Shown here: piece by piece, positions 1 through 4,750 of the stretch
Layout of the letters: each line of letters opens with the position of its first letter
How positions within the stretch are numbered: the stretch's first letter is position 1
Origin: Deltaproteobacteria bacterium
Lineage (GTDB): Bacteria; Desulfobacterota; Syntrophia; Syntrophales; UBA5619
DNA length: 5,310 nucleotides
Direction of reading: 5' to 3'
Assembly: GCA_026388345.1 (NCBI GenBank)
Contig: JAPLJY010000066.1
Span: forward strand, 1 to 5,310
Notes under the pieces: model-generated
The model's database searches: none
Told to the model about the DNA's origin: nothing
Seen by the model: only the letters and a program-made list of their open reading frames with translations
Program-made: the position numbers and the translations under genes

Positions 1-834
1 TCGCTCCTGGTGAAGGCGGGTTCCGGCGTCGCCACGCTCGGGATCCCCGGAAGCCCCGGCATCCCGAAATCCCTCGCCGAGTTGACCATCCCGCTGCCTT
101 TTAATGACGCCGAGCAGGTCCGCAGCGCCATGGCCCGCCACGGCGAAGAGATCGCCTGCATCATCGTTGAACCGGTGGCCGGAAACATGGGGGTCGTGCC
201 GCCCCGTCCCGGATTCCTGGAAACCCTGCGCGAGGTCACGCGCGCGAGCGGCACTCTCCTCATCTTCGACGAGGTCATCACCGGCTTCCGTCTCGCCTAC
301 GGAGGCTGGCAGACCCTGACCGGCATCGTTCCCGATCTCACCTGTCTGGGCAAGATCATCGGGGGAGGCCTCCCCGTCGGCGCCCTTGGCGGCGGGCGGG
401 AGATCATGGAGTATCTCGCGCCCACCGGACCCGTTTACCAGGCGGGCACCCTCTCGGGAAATCCCCTCGCCATGTCCGCCGGGATCGCGACACTGGACAT
501 CCTCCGGGGAAAATCCTATCCGGAGATTGATCGGAGGGCCGCGGACCTCTGCGCCGGGTTTCTGGACCTTTTCCGGGAAAAAGGTCTTCCCGTCCGGATC
601 AACCGGGTCGGATCCATGTTCACCCTCTTCTTTACGGCGGACGACGTGGTGGATTTTGATTCCGCTTCGCGGAGCGATACGGCCGTCTTTGCCCGCTTCT
701 TCCGGGGGATGCTGGCGGCGGGGATCAACCTCGCCCCCGCCCAGTTCGAGGCCGGCTTCGTGTCCTTCGCGCACACGGACGAGGAGATCGCTCGTACCGT
801 CGATGCCTGCGCCAAGGCGCTGAAGACGCTGTAG
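1..834 (+). CDS. hemL: Glutamate-1-semialdehyde 2,1-aminomutase (HemL), 5'-truncated by window edge
   Basis: This PLP enzyme converts glutamate-1-semialdehyde to 5-aminolevulinate, the last step of the C5 route to tetrapyrroles, in the cytoplasm. The 277 visible residues are the C-terminal part of a protein that is usually about 425 residues, so roughly 150 N-terminal residues and the start lie outside the window. The reading frame is open from base 1; the first codons (SLLVKAGSG) already match the family, so the GTG at base 10 is not a start. Visible motifs, numbered from base 1: EPVAGNMG at 57-64, DEVITGFR from 90 (the Asp that contacts the PLP ring nitrogen), LGKIIGGG with the PLP-binding lysine at 118, and GTLSGNP at 149-155. 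The GxLSGNPLAMSAG stretch separates aminomutase from ordinary class III aminotransferases. It ends in TAG, 99 bases before the epimerase gene. No frameshift or missing key residue is seen. Confidence 0.96.
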   Translation, partial: SLLVKAGSGVATLGIPGSPGIPKSLAELTIPLPFNDAEQVRSAMARHGEEIACIIVEPVAGNMGVVPPRPGFLETLREVTRASGTLLIFDEVITGFRLAYGGWQTLTGIVPDLTCLGKIIGGGLPVGALGGGREIMEYLAPTGPVYQAGTLSGNPLAMSAGIATLDILRGKSYPEIDRRAADLCAGFLDLFREKGLPVRINRVGSMFTLFFTADDVVDFDSASRSDTAVFARFFRGMLAAGINLAPAQFEAGFVSFAHTDEEIARTVDACAKALKTL

Positions 835-841
835 CGCTTCG

Positions 842-869
842 TTACCACGCTGGAGCGGGGAACGATGAT
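842..869 (+). promoter_or_regulatory. Weak sigma70-like promoter candidate between hemL and the epimerase
   Basis: TTACCA (842-847, 4 of 6 to the -35 consensus) lies 16 bases before GATGAT (864-869, 4 of 6 to the -10 consensus), about 65 bases ahead of the epimerase ATG. The match is only moderate and such pairs occur by chance. It would give the epimerase its own transcript. Confidence 0.15.
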
Positions 870-933
870 TCTAAAACGGGGGAATGGTTAGGGTCGCAGC
901 CGCAATGCCTGCAAAATCCACGTAGGGAAAACC

Positions 934-1953
934 ATGCGAAGAATCCTCGTAACCGGCGCGGCGGGCTTTATCGGCTTTCATCTCTCCCGGCGGCTTCTCG
1001 CCGAGGGGAACTCTGTCATCGGTCTGGACAACCTGAATCCCTACTGTGATGTGACGCTGAAGCAGGCGCGCTTGAAGCTCCTGGAGGAGCACGAAAATTT
1101 TCGTTTCGTCCGGGCGGACCTCGCCGACCGGGGGGTGATGGAAGGGCTGTTCGGGGAAAACCGGTTCGAAACCGTCGTGAACCTCGCGGCCCAGGCGGGC
1201 GTCCGCTATTCGCTTGAAAACCCGCGCGCCTACATGGACAGCAACCTCGTCGGCTTTCTGAACATCCTCGAGGGGTGCCGTGGGCAAGGGGTGGGACATC
1301 TCGTGTTCGCCTCCTCCAGTTCGGTCTATGGGGCCAACACCCGGATGCCCTTTGCGGTCCGCGACAACGTGGAACACCCGCTCAGCCTCTACGCAGCCAC
1401 GAAGAAGGCGAATGAACTGATGGCCCACGCCTACGCCTCTCTTTACGGGCTCCCCTGCACGGGGCTCCGCTTCTTCACCGTCTACGGACCTTGGGGAAGG
1501 CCGGACATGGCTTACTTCCTCTTCACCCGGGCGATCCTTGAGAACCGGCCGATCGACATCTTTAACGAGGGACGGATGAAGCGGGACTTCACCTACATCG
1601 ACGACGTCGTCGAGGGTATCGTCCGCTTACTTCCGCGGATCCCCGCGCCGAACCCGGACTGGCGGGGAGATTTCCCCGACCCCTCCTCCAGCTTCGCCCC
1701 TTACCGGCTCTACAACATCGGAAACAACCGGCCCGTCGCCCTGATGGCGTTTATCGAGGTCCTGGAGGAACAGCTCGGCCGGAAGGCCATCCGGAATTTT
1801 CTCCCCATGCAGGCGGGGTACGTGCCCGCCACCTGTGCCGACGTGGACGACCTCATGGCCGCCGTCGGTTTCAGACCCGCGACGCCGATCGCGGAAGGAA
1901 TCCGGCGCTTTGTCGCCTGGTATCAGGATTATTACCACTGCGAAACGGCCTGA
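934..1953 (+). CDS. NAD-dependent epimerase, UDP-glucuronate 4-epimerase type
   Basis: This 339-residue extended short-chain dehydrogenase/reductase most likely interconverts UDP-glucuronate and UDP-galacturonate, a precursor for lipopolysaccharide or capsule, in the cytoplasm. An N-terminal Rossmann fold carries the NAD motif GAAGFIG at residues 8-14. The active site shows a serine run SSSSVYG at 127-133 and the YxxxK pair Tyr153/Lys157. Family-typical blocks follow: RFFTVYGPWGRPDMA, then MKRDFTYIDD, which is very close to the UDP-GlcA 4-epimerase family (LspL/WbiB/Cap1J type) rather than to GalE. Length is normal for the family. The ATG at 934 is preceded by AGGGA about 7 bases upstream and gives a family-like N-terminus (MRRILVTGAAG). 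It could share a transcript with hemL, though the 99-base gap leaves this open. UDP-galactose or UDP-N-acetyl sugars are alternative substrates that the sequence alone cannot exclude. Confidence 0.9.
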   Translation: MRRILVTGAAGFIGFHLSRRLLAEGNSVIGLDNLNPYCDVTLKQARLKLLEEHENFRFVRADLADRGVMEGLFGENRFETVVNLAAQAGVRYSLENPRAYMDSNLVGFLNILEGCRGQGVGHLVFASSSSVYGANTRMPFAVRDNVEHPLSLYAATKKANELMAHAYASLYGLPCTGLRFFTVYGPWGRPDMAYFLFTRAILENRPIDIFNEGRMKRDFTYIDDVVEGIVRLLPRIPAPNPDWRGDFPDPSSSFAPYRLYNIGNNRPVALMAFIEVLEEQLGRKAIRNFLPMQAGYVPATCADVDDLMAAVGFRPATPIAEGIRRFVAWYQDYYHCETA

Positions 1954-2050
1954 CCGGGCAGGGGAAGTCACGGATATCCCTTTCGGATCTGCTCCGCAAA
2001 AACTCCGAAGGCAGGACGGGCAACTTCGCAGAATCACCGGGGCGGTTTTT

Positions 2051-2083
2051 GGCGACTCGTTGCGATACCGTCGCCTTCCTTTT
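2051..2083 (+). terminator. Probable intrinsic terminator after the epimerase gene
   Basis: GGCGAC (2051-2056) pairs exactly with GTCGCC (2070-2075) and is followed by TTCCTTTT (2076-2083). The 13-base loop contains a further TCG/CGA pairing that could lengthen the stem with a bulge. The T tract is interrupted, so termination may be partial. It lies 98 bases past the epimerase stop and 40 bases ahead of the atpZ start, fitting a boundary between the two units. Confidence 0.45.
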
Positions 2084-2110
2084 CGTTTGACTTCATGCCC
2101 TGATTGTGTT

Positions 2111-2116
2111 AGGAGG
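2111..2116 (+). promoter_or_regulatory. Ribosome binding site deciding the atpZ start
   Basis: A perfect AGGAGG lies 6 bases before the GTG at 2123. It fixes the atpZ start there, even though the frame stays open upstream to an ATG at 1835 inside the epimerase gene. Confidence 0.88.
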
Positions 2117-2122
2117 CGCGCG

Positions 2123-2407
2123 GTGGACAAGGAGACGAAGCAATCCGCGATCCAGATGGCCTATGCAAGCAGCATCGGCATTGCCATGGTCCTTGCCATC
2201 TTCGGATGCCTTTTTCTGGGGACATGGCTGGATCGGAAATTAGGGACGGGGCCCTATTTCACCCTCCTTTTCCTGCTGATAGGCATCATTGCCGGGTTCA
2301 GGAATCTGTATGTCCTGATCAGGAAGTATTTCAGGGATGAACAACCGCTCATCACGGGTGTGAAAAGTGAAACGCACCGAAAAAGACCCCCTCCAAAAAA
2401 GGCTTGA
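2123..2407 (+). CDS. atpZ: AtpZ/AtpI-family F0 accessory membrane protein (ATPase_gene1 type)
   Basis: This is a small two-helix membrane protein of 94 residues, of the family found at the head of ATP synthase operons and thought to work with AtpI in F0 assembly or Mg2+ supply. After a short charged N-terminus (MDKETKQS) come TM1 at about residues 16-35 and TM2 at about 45-66. The family signature is clear: GCLFLGTWLDRKLGTGP at 28-44 (LD at 36-37, GT at 41-42), then a GxxxG-like GIIAG and Arg60. The tail is basic (KRPPPKKA). The GTG start is chosen because of the AGGAGG 6 bases before it and because the protein then begins as in the family. The 96 codons upstream in the same frame overlap the epimerase gene and look unlike coding sequence. 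The 3' end overlaps atpI by 41 bases, so the two are probably translated together. The exact biochemical role of the family is still debated. Confidence 0.85.
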   Translation: MDKETKQSAIQMAYASSIGIAMVLAIFGCLFLGTWLDRKLGTGPYFTLLFLLIGIIAGFRNLYVLIRKYFRDEQPLITGVKSETHRKRPPPKKA

Positions 2408-2762
2408 GATCACGAACTGGATCCTGCTCGCGGTGCTGGTCGCCGGGAGCCTTCTGCTGCGGTCCAGTCGCTTCAGCCTCGGCATCCTCGTCGGGGGCCT
2501 GATCAGCATCGTCAACTTTCACTGGCTCTACCGCAACCTCTTGAGTGTCTTCACGAAGCACCTGAACCGGGCCCGGGCGGCCTTGATGCTCCGGTATTAC
2601 CTCCGCCTGGCCGTCACGGCCGTCGCGCTCTACTGGATCATTTCCCGCAACCTCGTCGACGTGATCGGTCTCGTCATCGGCCTGTCCGTCGTCGTTCTGA
2701 ACATCGTGCTCACAACCATTCTGGTGTTGTCCAGGAAAAATCACGTTGAGGAGATCAATTAA
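2367..2762 (+). CDS. atpI: ATP synthase subunit I (AtpI-like)
   Basis: This 131-residue protein is almost entirely membrane embedded, with four predicted helices at about residues 15-31, 36-56, 73-92 and 98-120. It has a short basic N-terminus and a short polar C-terminus. The pattern [20 protein letters not shown] (38-57, Gly-rich with Asn50-Phe51) is typical of the ATP synthase I family. In other bacteria AtpI helps assemble the c-ring and is not part of the finished enzyme. Start: GTG at 2367 is the first possible start after an in-frame stop at 2361-2363. It has no good Shine-Dalgarno sequence, which fits translational coupling to atpZ, whose 3' end it overlaps by 41 bases. Its TAA shares one base with the atpB ATG (TAATG). 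Family assignment rests on topology, motif and position, because this family is poorly conserved. Confidence 0.83.
   Translation: MKRTEKDPLQKRLEITNWILLAVLVAGSLLLRSSRFSLGILVGGLISIVNFHWLYRNLLSVFTKHLNRARAALMLRYYLRLAVTAVALYWIISRNLVDVIGLVIGLSVVVLNIVLTTILVLSRKNHVEEIN
2748..2753 (+). promoter_or_regulatory. Ribosome binding site of atpB
   Basis: GAGGAG lies 8 bases before the atpB ATG and inside the last codons of atpI. Together with the TAATG stop/start overlap it indicates coupled translation of atpI and atpB and a strong independent signal for subunit a. Confidence 0.8.
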
Positions 2763-3427
2763 TGGAACCTGTTCTGTTTTTCGAAAGCCACTGGCTCAAG
2801 GAGCATCATCTCGTCGTCGTCTCCTATACCTGGTTCGTCATGGCGCTTCTGGCCCTATTCTCCTTCCTGGCCACCCGCCGGATGAGCGTCCTTCCCGGGA
2901 GGTTCCAGAACGTCATGGAGGTGATCATCGGGGGGTTCGACAGCCTCCTCACCGACACCATGGGACACGAAGGGCGGAAATTTTTCCCACTGATCGCGAC
3001 GCTGGGCCTCTACATCCTGACCTCGAACCTCCTCGGCATGATCCCCGGCTTCGAGTCGCCGACGGCCAACCTCAACACGACCGTCTCGCTGGCCATCGTT
3101 GTCTTCGTGATGACCCATGCAGTCGGGATCAAGGTCCACGGCCTCAAATACTTCAAGCAGTTCATGGGACCGGTCTGGTGGCTCACGCCGCTGATGATGC
3201 CGATCGAGATCATCAGCCACCTTTCCCGCCCCCTCTCCCTTTCCGTCCGGCTGTTCGGCAACATCATGGGAGAGTACATCGTGCTGGCGGTCGTTCTACT
3301 GCTGGTTCCGCTCCTGGTGCCTCTGCCGGTCTTCGCGCTCATGATCTTCACCTCCTGCATCCAGACTCTCGTCTTCATGCTCCTTGCGATGATGTACATC
3401 GCCGGGGCGATGGAAGAGGCCCACTGA
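2762..3427 (+). CDS. atpB: F0F1 ATP synthase subunit a
   Basis: Subunit a forms the ion half-channels beside the c-ring in the membrane F0 sector. The 221 residues are a usual size for the shorter bacterial subunits. Hydrophobic segments lie at about residues 20-38, 76-97, 105-125, 140-160 and 168-213. The catalytic helix reads [17 protein letters not shown], with the essential arginine at 163 (counterpart of E. coli Arg210) and Asn167. Glu171 probably stands for E. coli Glu219, although it is 8 rather than 9 residues after the arginine. The Asn-rich loop [14 protein letters not shown] (about 99-112) is also a family hallmark. The ATG is preceded by GAGGAG and overlaps the atpI stop by one base. 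The gene closes the atpZ-atpI-atpB unit: a strong terminator starts six bases after the stop, and no subunit c gene follows. Ion specificity (H+ or Na+) cannot be read from this subunit alone. Confidence 0.97.
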   Translation: MEPVLFFESHWLKEHHLVVVSYTWFVMALLALFSFLATRRMSVLPGRFQNVMEVIIGGFDSLLTDTMGHEGRKFFPLIATLGLYILTSNLLGMIPGFESPTANLNTTVSLAIVVFVMTHAVGIKVHGLKYFKQFMGPVWWLTPLMMPIEIISHLSRPLSLSVRLFGNIMGEYIVLAVVLLLVPLLVPLPVFALMIFTSCIQTLVFMLLAMMYIAGAMEEAH

Positions 3428-3432
3428 TCACG

Positions 3433-3461
3433 AAAGGGGGACCATCGGACCCCCTTTTTTT
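3433..3461 (+). terminator. Intrinsic terminator after atpB
   Basis: AAAGGGGG (3433-3440) pairs with CCCCCTTT (3450-3457). Inside this stem an A-A mismatch is followed by CC/GG around a three-base ATC loop, and the hairpin runs directly into a seven-T tract (3455-3461). This is a textbook rho-independent terminator six bases after the atpB stop. Its A-rich left arm may also let it act on transcripts from the other strand. Confidence 0.92.
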
Positions 3462-3489
3462 CGCCCTGCATCGTCAGGGGCGGCAGCAG

Positions 3490-3558
3490 ATGTATCTTCA
3501 GCTCTCCCCGAAAGATTCGGGCAGGATGGAAAAAATCGAAGCCCTGCTGAATCGGTAG
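3490..3558 (+). CDS. Possible 22-residue micro-ORF or gene remnant
   Basis: ATG at 3490 opens a 22-codon frame (MYLQLSPKDS through KIEALLNR) ending in TAG at 3556-3558. An AGGGG lies 9 bases upstream. The peptide is hydrophilic, without a membrane segment or recognisable motif, and does not resemble subunit c. It lies just after the atpB terminator and a hairpin (3507-3521) falls inside it. It could be a small protein, the tail of a lost gene, or chance; I favour chance or a remnant. Confidence 0.15.
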   Translation: MYLQLSPKDSGRMEKIEALLNR

Positions 3559-3627
3559 CACTCGCCATGCAAGCCCTGTCGCTTCCGGTCAATTCACCGG
3601 ATGGGCGGGCTCTTCTCATCATAGGAA

Positions 3628-3656
3628 TTGACGTTTCCCGACAATGGTGGTATTCC
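3628..3656 (+). promoter_or_regulatory. Sigma70-like promoter candidate upstream of hyi
   Basis: TTGACG (3628-3633, 5 of 6 to the -35 consensus) is followed after 17 bases by TATTCC (3651-3656), with an extended -10 element TGG just before it (3648-3650). The -10 hexamer itself matches only 3 of 6. If used, transcription would start near 3663 and give hyi a leader of about 150 bases that includes the nested hairpin at 3673-3719. Confidence 0.3.
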
Positions 3657-3755
3657 CCCAGGCAAGATCGGTGATGCTGGCGTCGCCTCCTGCCGGAGGC
3701 GGACGGATTCTGAAGCATCGGTCCCGTCGCCGGGAAGGATGTGCGGGTTCAAATG

Positions 3756-3784
3756 TTTAACATCTTTATGTAAAAGGTATTCAT
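3756..3784 (+). promoter_or_regulatory. Alternative proximal promoter candidate for hyi
   Basis: TTTAAC (3756-3761) and TATTCA (3779-3784) are 17 bases apart in a locally AT-rich patch just before the hyi ribosome binding site. Both hexamers are weak matches. This option would give a leader of about 20 bases, in contrast to the promoter candidate farther upstream. Confidence 0.2.
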
Positions 3785-3800
3785 AGCGGAATACGAAAAG

Positions 3801-3806
3801 AGGAGG
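3801..3806 (+). promoter_or_regulatory. Ribosome binding site of hyi
   Basis: A perfect AGGAGG ends 6 bases before the GTG at 3813 and supports that GTG as the start codon. Confidence 0.88.
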
Positions 3807-3812
3807 AAAAAG

Positions 3813-4598
3813 GTGCCGCACTTTGCAGCAAATCTCGTATTTCTTTTTACGGAACACCCCTTCCTGGAAAGGTTTGCCGCGGCGCACAGAGCCGGTTTCG
3901 ACGCCGTGGAGTGTATGTTCCACGACGATTACAATCTGGACGATATCAAGGCTCTCTTGAAGAAAACAGAACTTCAGCTCATCCTGTGCAACCTCCCCGC
4001 CGGCAACTGGGCGGGAGGGGACCGCGGGATGGCAAGCGATCCGAAACGCCGGCAGGAATTTCGGGACGGCGTCGCCCGGGGCGTTCATGCAGCCCGGACA
4101 CTGGGCATTGCCCGGATGAACTGCCTGGTCGGCCTGAGAAATGAGGCCCTGTCCGCAGGAGAAACCTGGAAAACCGTGACGGATAATATCTGGTATGCCG
4201 CTGAGACGCTGGGGAAAGAGGGCATCAAACTCATGGTGGAACCGGTCAATCACATCGACATGCCGGGATTCGCTCTGAACACCTGCAATCAGGTTCTGAC
4301 CATGCTGGAGCAAATCGGCCATCCCAATGCCTATTTGCAGTTCGACGTCTACCATGCCCGGCGCGAGAACGAAGATGCAGCGGCGATCCTCCATGACCAT
4401 TTCGACCGGATCGGACATATCCAGATCGCCGACTGCCCCGGCCGCCACCAGCCAGGGACGGGGGAAACGGATTTCAAGTTCCTCCTCCCGGAGATCGATT
4501 GCATGGGTTATCAGGGATTCGTCTCGCTGGAGTACATTCCGGCCCCCGACACCCTGAGCTCTCTTCAGTGGCTTCCGGCGCACGGATACCGCCTGTAG
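3813..4598 (+). CDS. hyi: Hydroxypyruvate isomerase
   Basis: This cytoplasmic TIM-barrel enzyme (xylose isomerase-like AP endonuclease superfamily) interconverts hydroxypyruvate and tartronate semialdehyde. The protein has 261 residues, close to the 258 of E. coli Hyi, with the family N-terminus PHFAANLVFLFTEHPFLERF and the tail LQWLPAHGYRL. The metal and catalytic residues fall at Glu143 (MVEPVNHIDMPGF), Asp178 (LQFDVYHA), Gln204 (GHIQIADCPGRHQPGTGE) and Glu240 (SLEYIP), the positions I recall for E. coli Hyi. GTG start, set by a perfect AGGAGG. The next gene, 152 bases downstream, is a tartronate semialdehyde reductase, which consumes the product. Glyoxylate carboligase, often the partner, is not between them. 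The related 2-oxo-tetronate isomerase (OtnI) of threonate/erythronate breakdown is a possible alternative, less likely because the neighbouring dehydrogenase looks like GlxR/GarR. Confidence 0.9.
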   Translation: MPHFAANLVFLFTEHPFLERFAAAHRAGFDAVECMFHDDYNLDDIKALLKKTELQLILCNLPAGNWAGGDRGMASDPKRRQEFRDGVARGVHAARTLGIARMNCLVGLRNEALSAGETWKTVTDNIWYAAETLGKEGIKLMVEPVNHIDMPGFALNTCNQVLTMLEQIGHPNAYLQFDVYHARRENEDAAAILHDHFDRIGHIQIADCPGRHQPGTGETDFKFLLPEIDCMGYQGFVSLEYIPAPDTLSSLQWLPAHGYRL

Positions 4599-4630
4599 CC
4601 CGACCCATACAGACGTCATCTGCAGGTAGA

Positions 4631-4684
4631 ATCGCCCTGCCGCCGGACGGATGAATCTCCCCCGGGGAAGGGCATGATTTTTTT
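4631..4684 (+). terminator. Weak terminator-like hairpin between hyi and glxR
   Basis: GCCCT (4634-4638) can pair with AGGGC (4669-4673), with ATC/GAT (4631-4633 and 4676-4678) extending it past a two-base bulge. A small TCCC/GGGA hairpin (4658-4661 and 4665-4668) can form inside. A seven-T tract follows (4678-4684). The outer loop is long (about 30 bases), so it may be a weak or partial terminator that lowers glxR expression relative to hyi, or chance. Confidence 0.25.
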
Positions 4685-4699
4685 GATAAACAGAAAACC

Positions 4700-4723
4700 G
4701 GGTCGCGACATGGGTGCGAACCC
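4700..4723 (+). repeat. Imperfect tandem repeat with palindrome upstream of glxR
   Basis: GGGTCGCGAC (4700-4709) is followed by the near copy GGGTGCGAAC (4712-4721). The first copy contains the 8-base palindrome GTCGCGAC (4702-4709). The second forms a GGGT/ACCC stem with a GCGA loop, which is a GNRA-type tetraloop. The position, about 30 bases before the glxR start, would suit an operator or a short RNA hairpin, but no known regulator site is recognised. Confidence 0.25.
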
Positions 4724-4750
4724 TTACATCAAGAAACGGAGCGAAGACAA

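Larger units (their letters stand above)
1954..2122 (+). other. Spacer between epimerase and atpZ
   Basis: This 169-base stretch holds no gene of its own. Besides the terminator-like hairpin it contains a second inverted repeat, TTCGGA (1982-1987) with TCCGAA (2004-2009), extendable by one G-T and one C-G pair and not followed by a T tract. A TTGACT hexamer at 2087-2092 resembles a -35 box, but no usable -10 is found at the right spacing before the ribosome binding site, so the promoter of the atp genes is not identified. Confidence 0.4.
3428..3812 (+). other. 385-base region without a convincing gene; several hairpins
   Basis: After the atpB terminator this stretch has no long ORF with family features. 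It contains a series of inverted repeats: CCCGAA/TTCGGG (3507-3512 and 3516-3521, loop AGA), TCCGGT/ACCGGA (3584-3589 and 3596-3601), GATGCT/AGCATC (3673-3678 and 3714-3719) enclosing CGCCTCC/GGAGGCG (3684-3690 and 3695-3701), and TCCCG/CGGGA (3722-3726 and 3731-3735). It ends in an AT-rich patch (about 3746-3800) just before hyi. It did not match any riboswitch or small RNA consensus that I can recall. It may be a decayed intergenic region, or the promoter and leader of hyi. Confidence 0.5.

Noticed and set aside
2087..2115. TTGACT with TAGGAG 17 bases downstream as the atp promoter
   Set aside because: The would-be -10 box is the ribosome binding site itself, and transcription would begin almost at the start codon.
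2746..3558. 270-codon + strand frame overlapping atpB
   Set aside because: It runs in another frame of atpB, is rich in Arg, Pro and His as frame shadows in GC-rich DNA are, and passes through the terminator. Only its last 22 codons (from 3490) were kept as a doubtful micro-ORF.
3684..3701. Perfect hairpin CGCCTCC/GGAGGCG considered as a terminator
   Set aside because: No T tract follows on either strand, so it is described only as part of the structured spacer.
3744..3760. GGGTTCAAATG resembling the T arm of a tRNA
   Set aside because: The bases after the loop do not pair with those before it, and there is no acceptor stem, D arm or anticodon arm upstream, so it is not a tRNA.
3594..4619. 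341-codon open frame on the minus strand opposite hyi
   Set aside because: It is a shadow of hyi. The + strand frame has all the catalytic residues of the family and a perfect ribosome binding site, while the minus translation has no recognisable domain.
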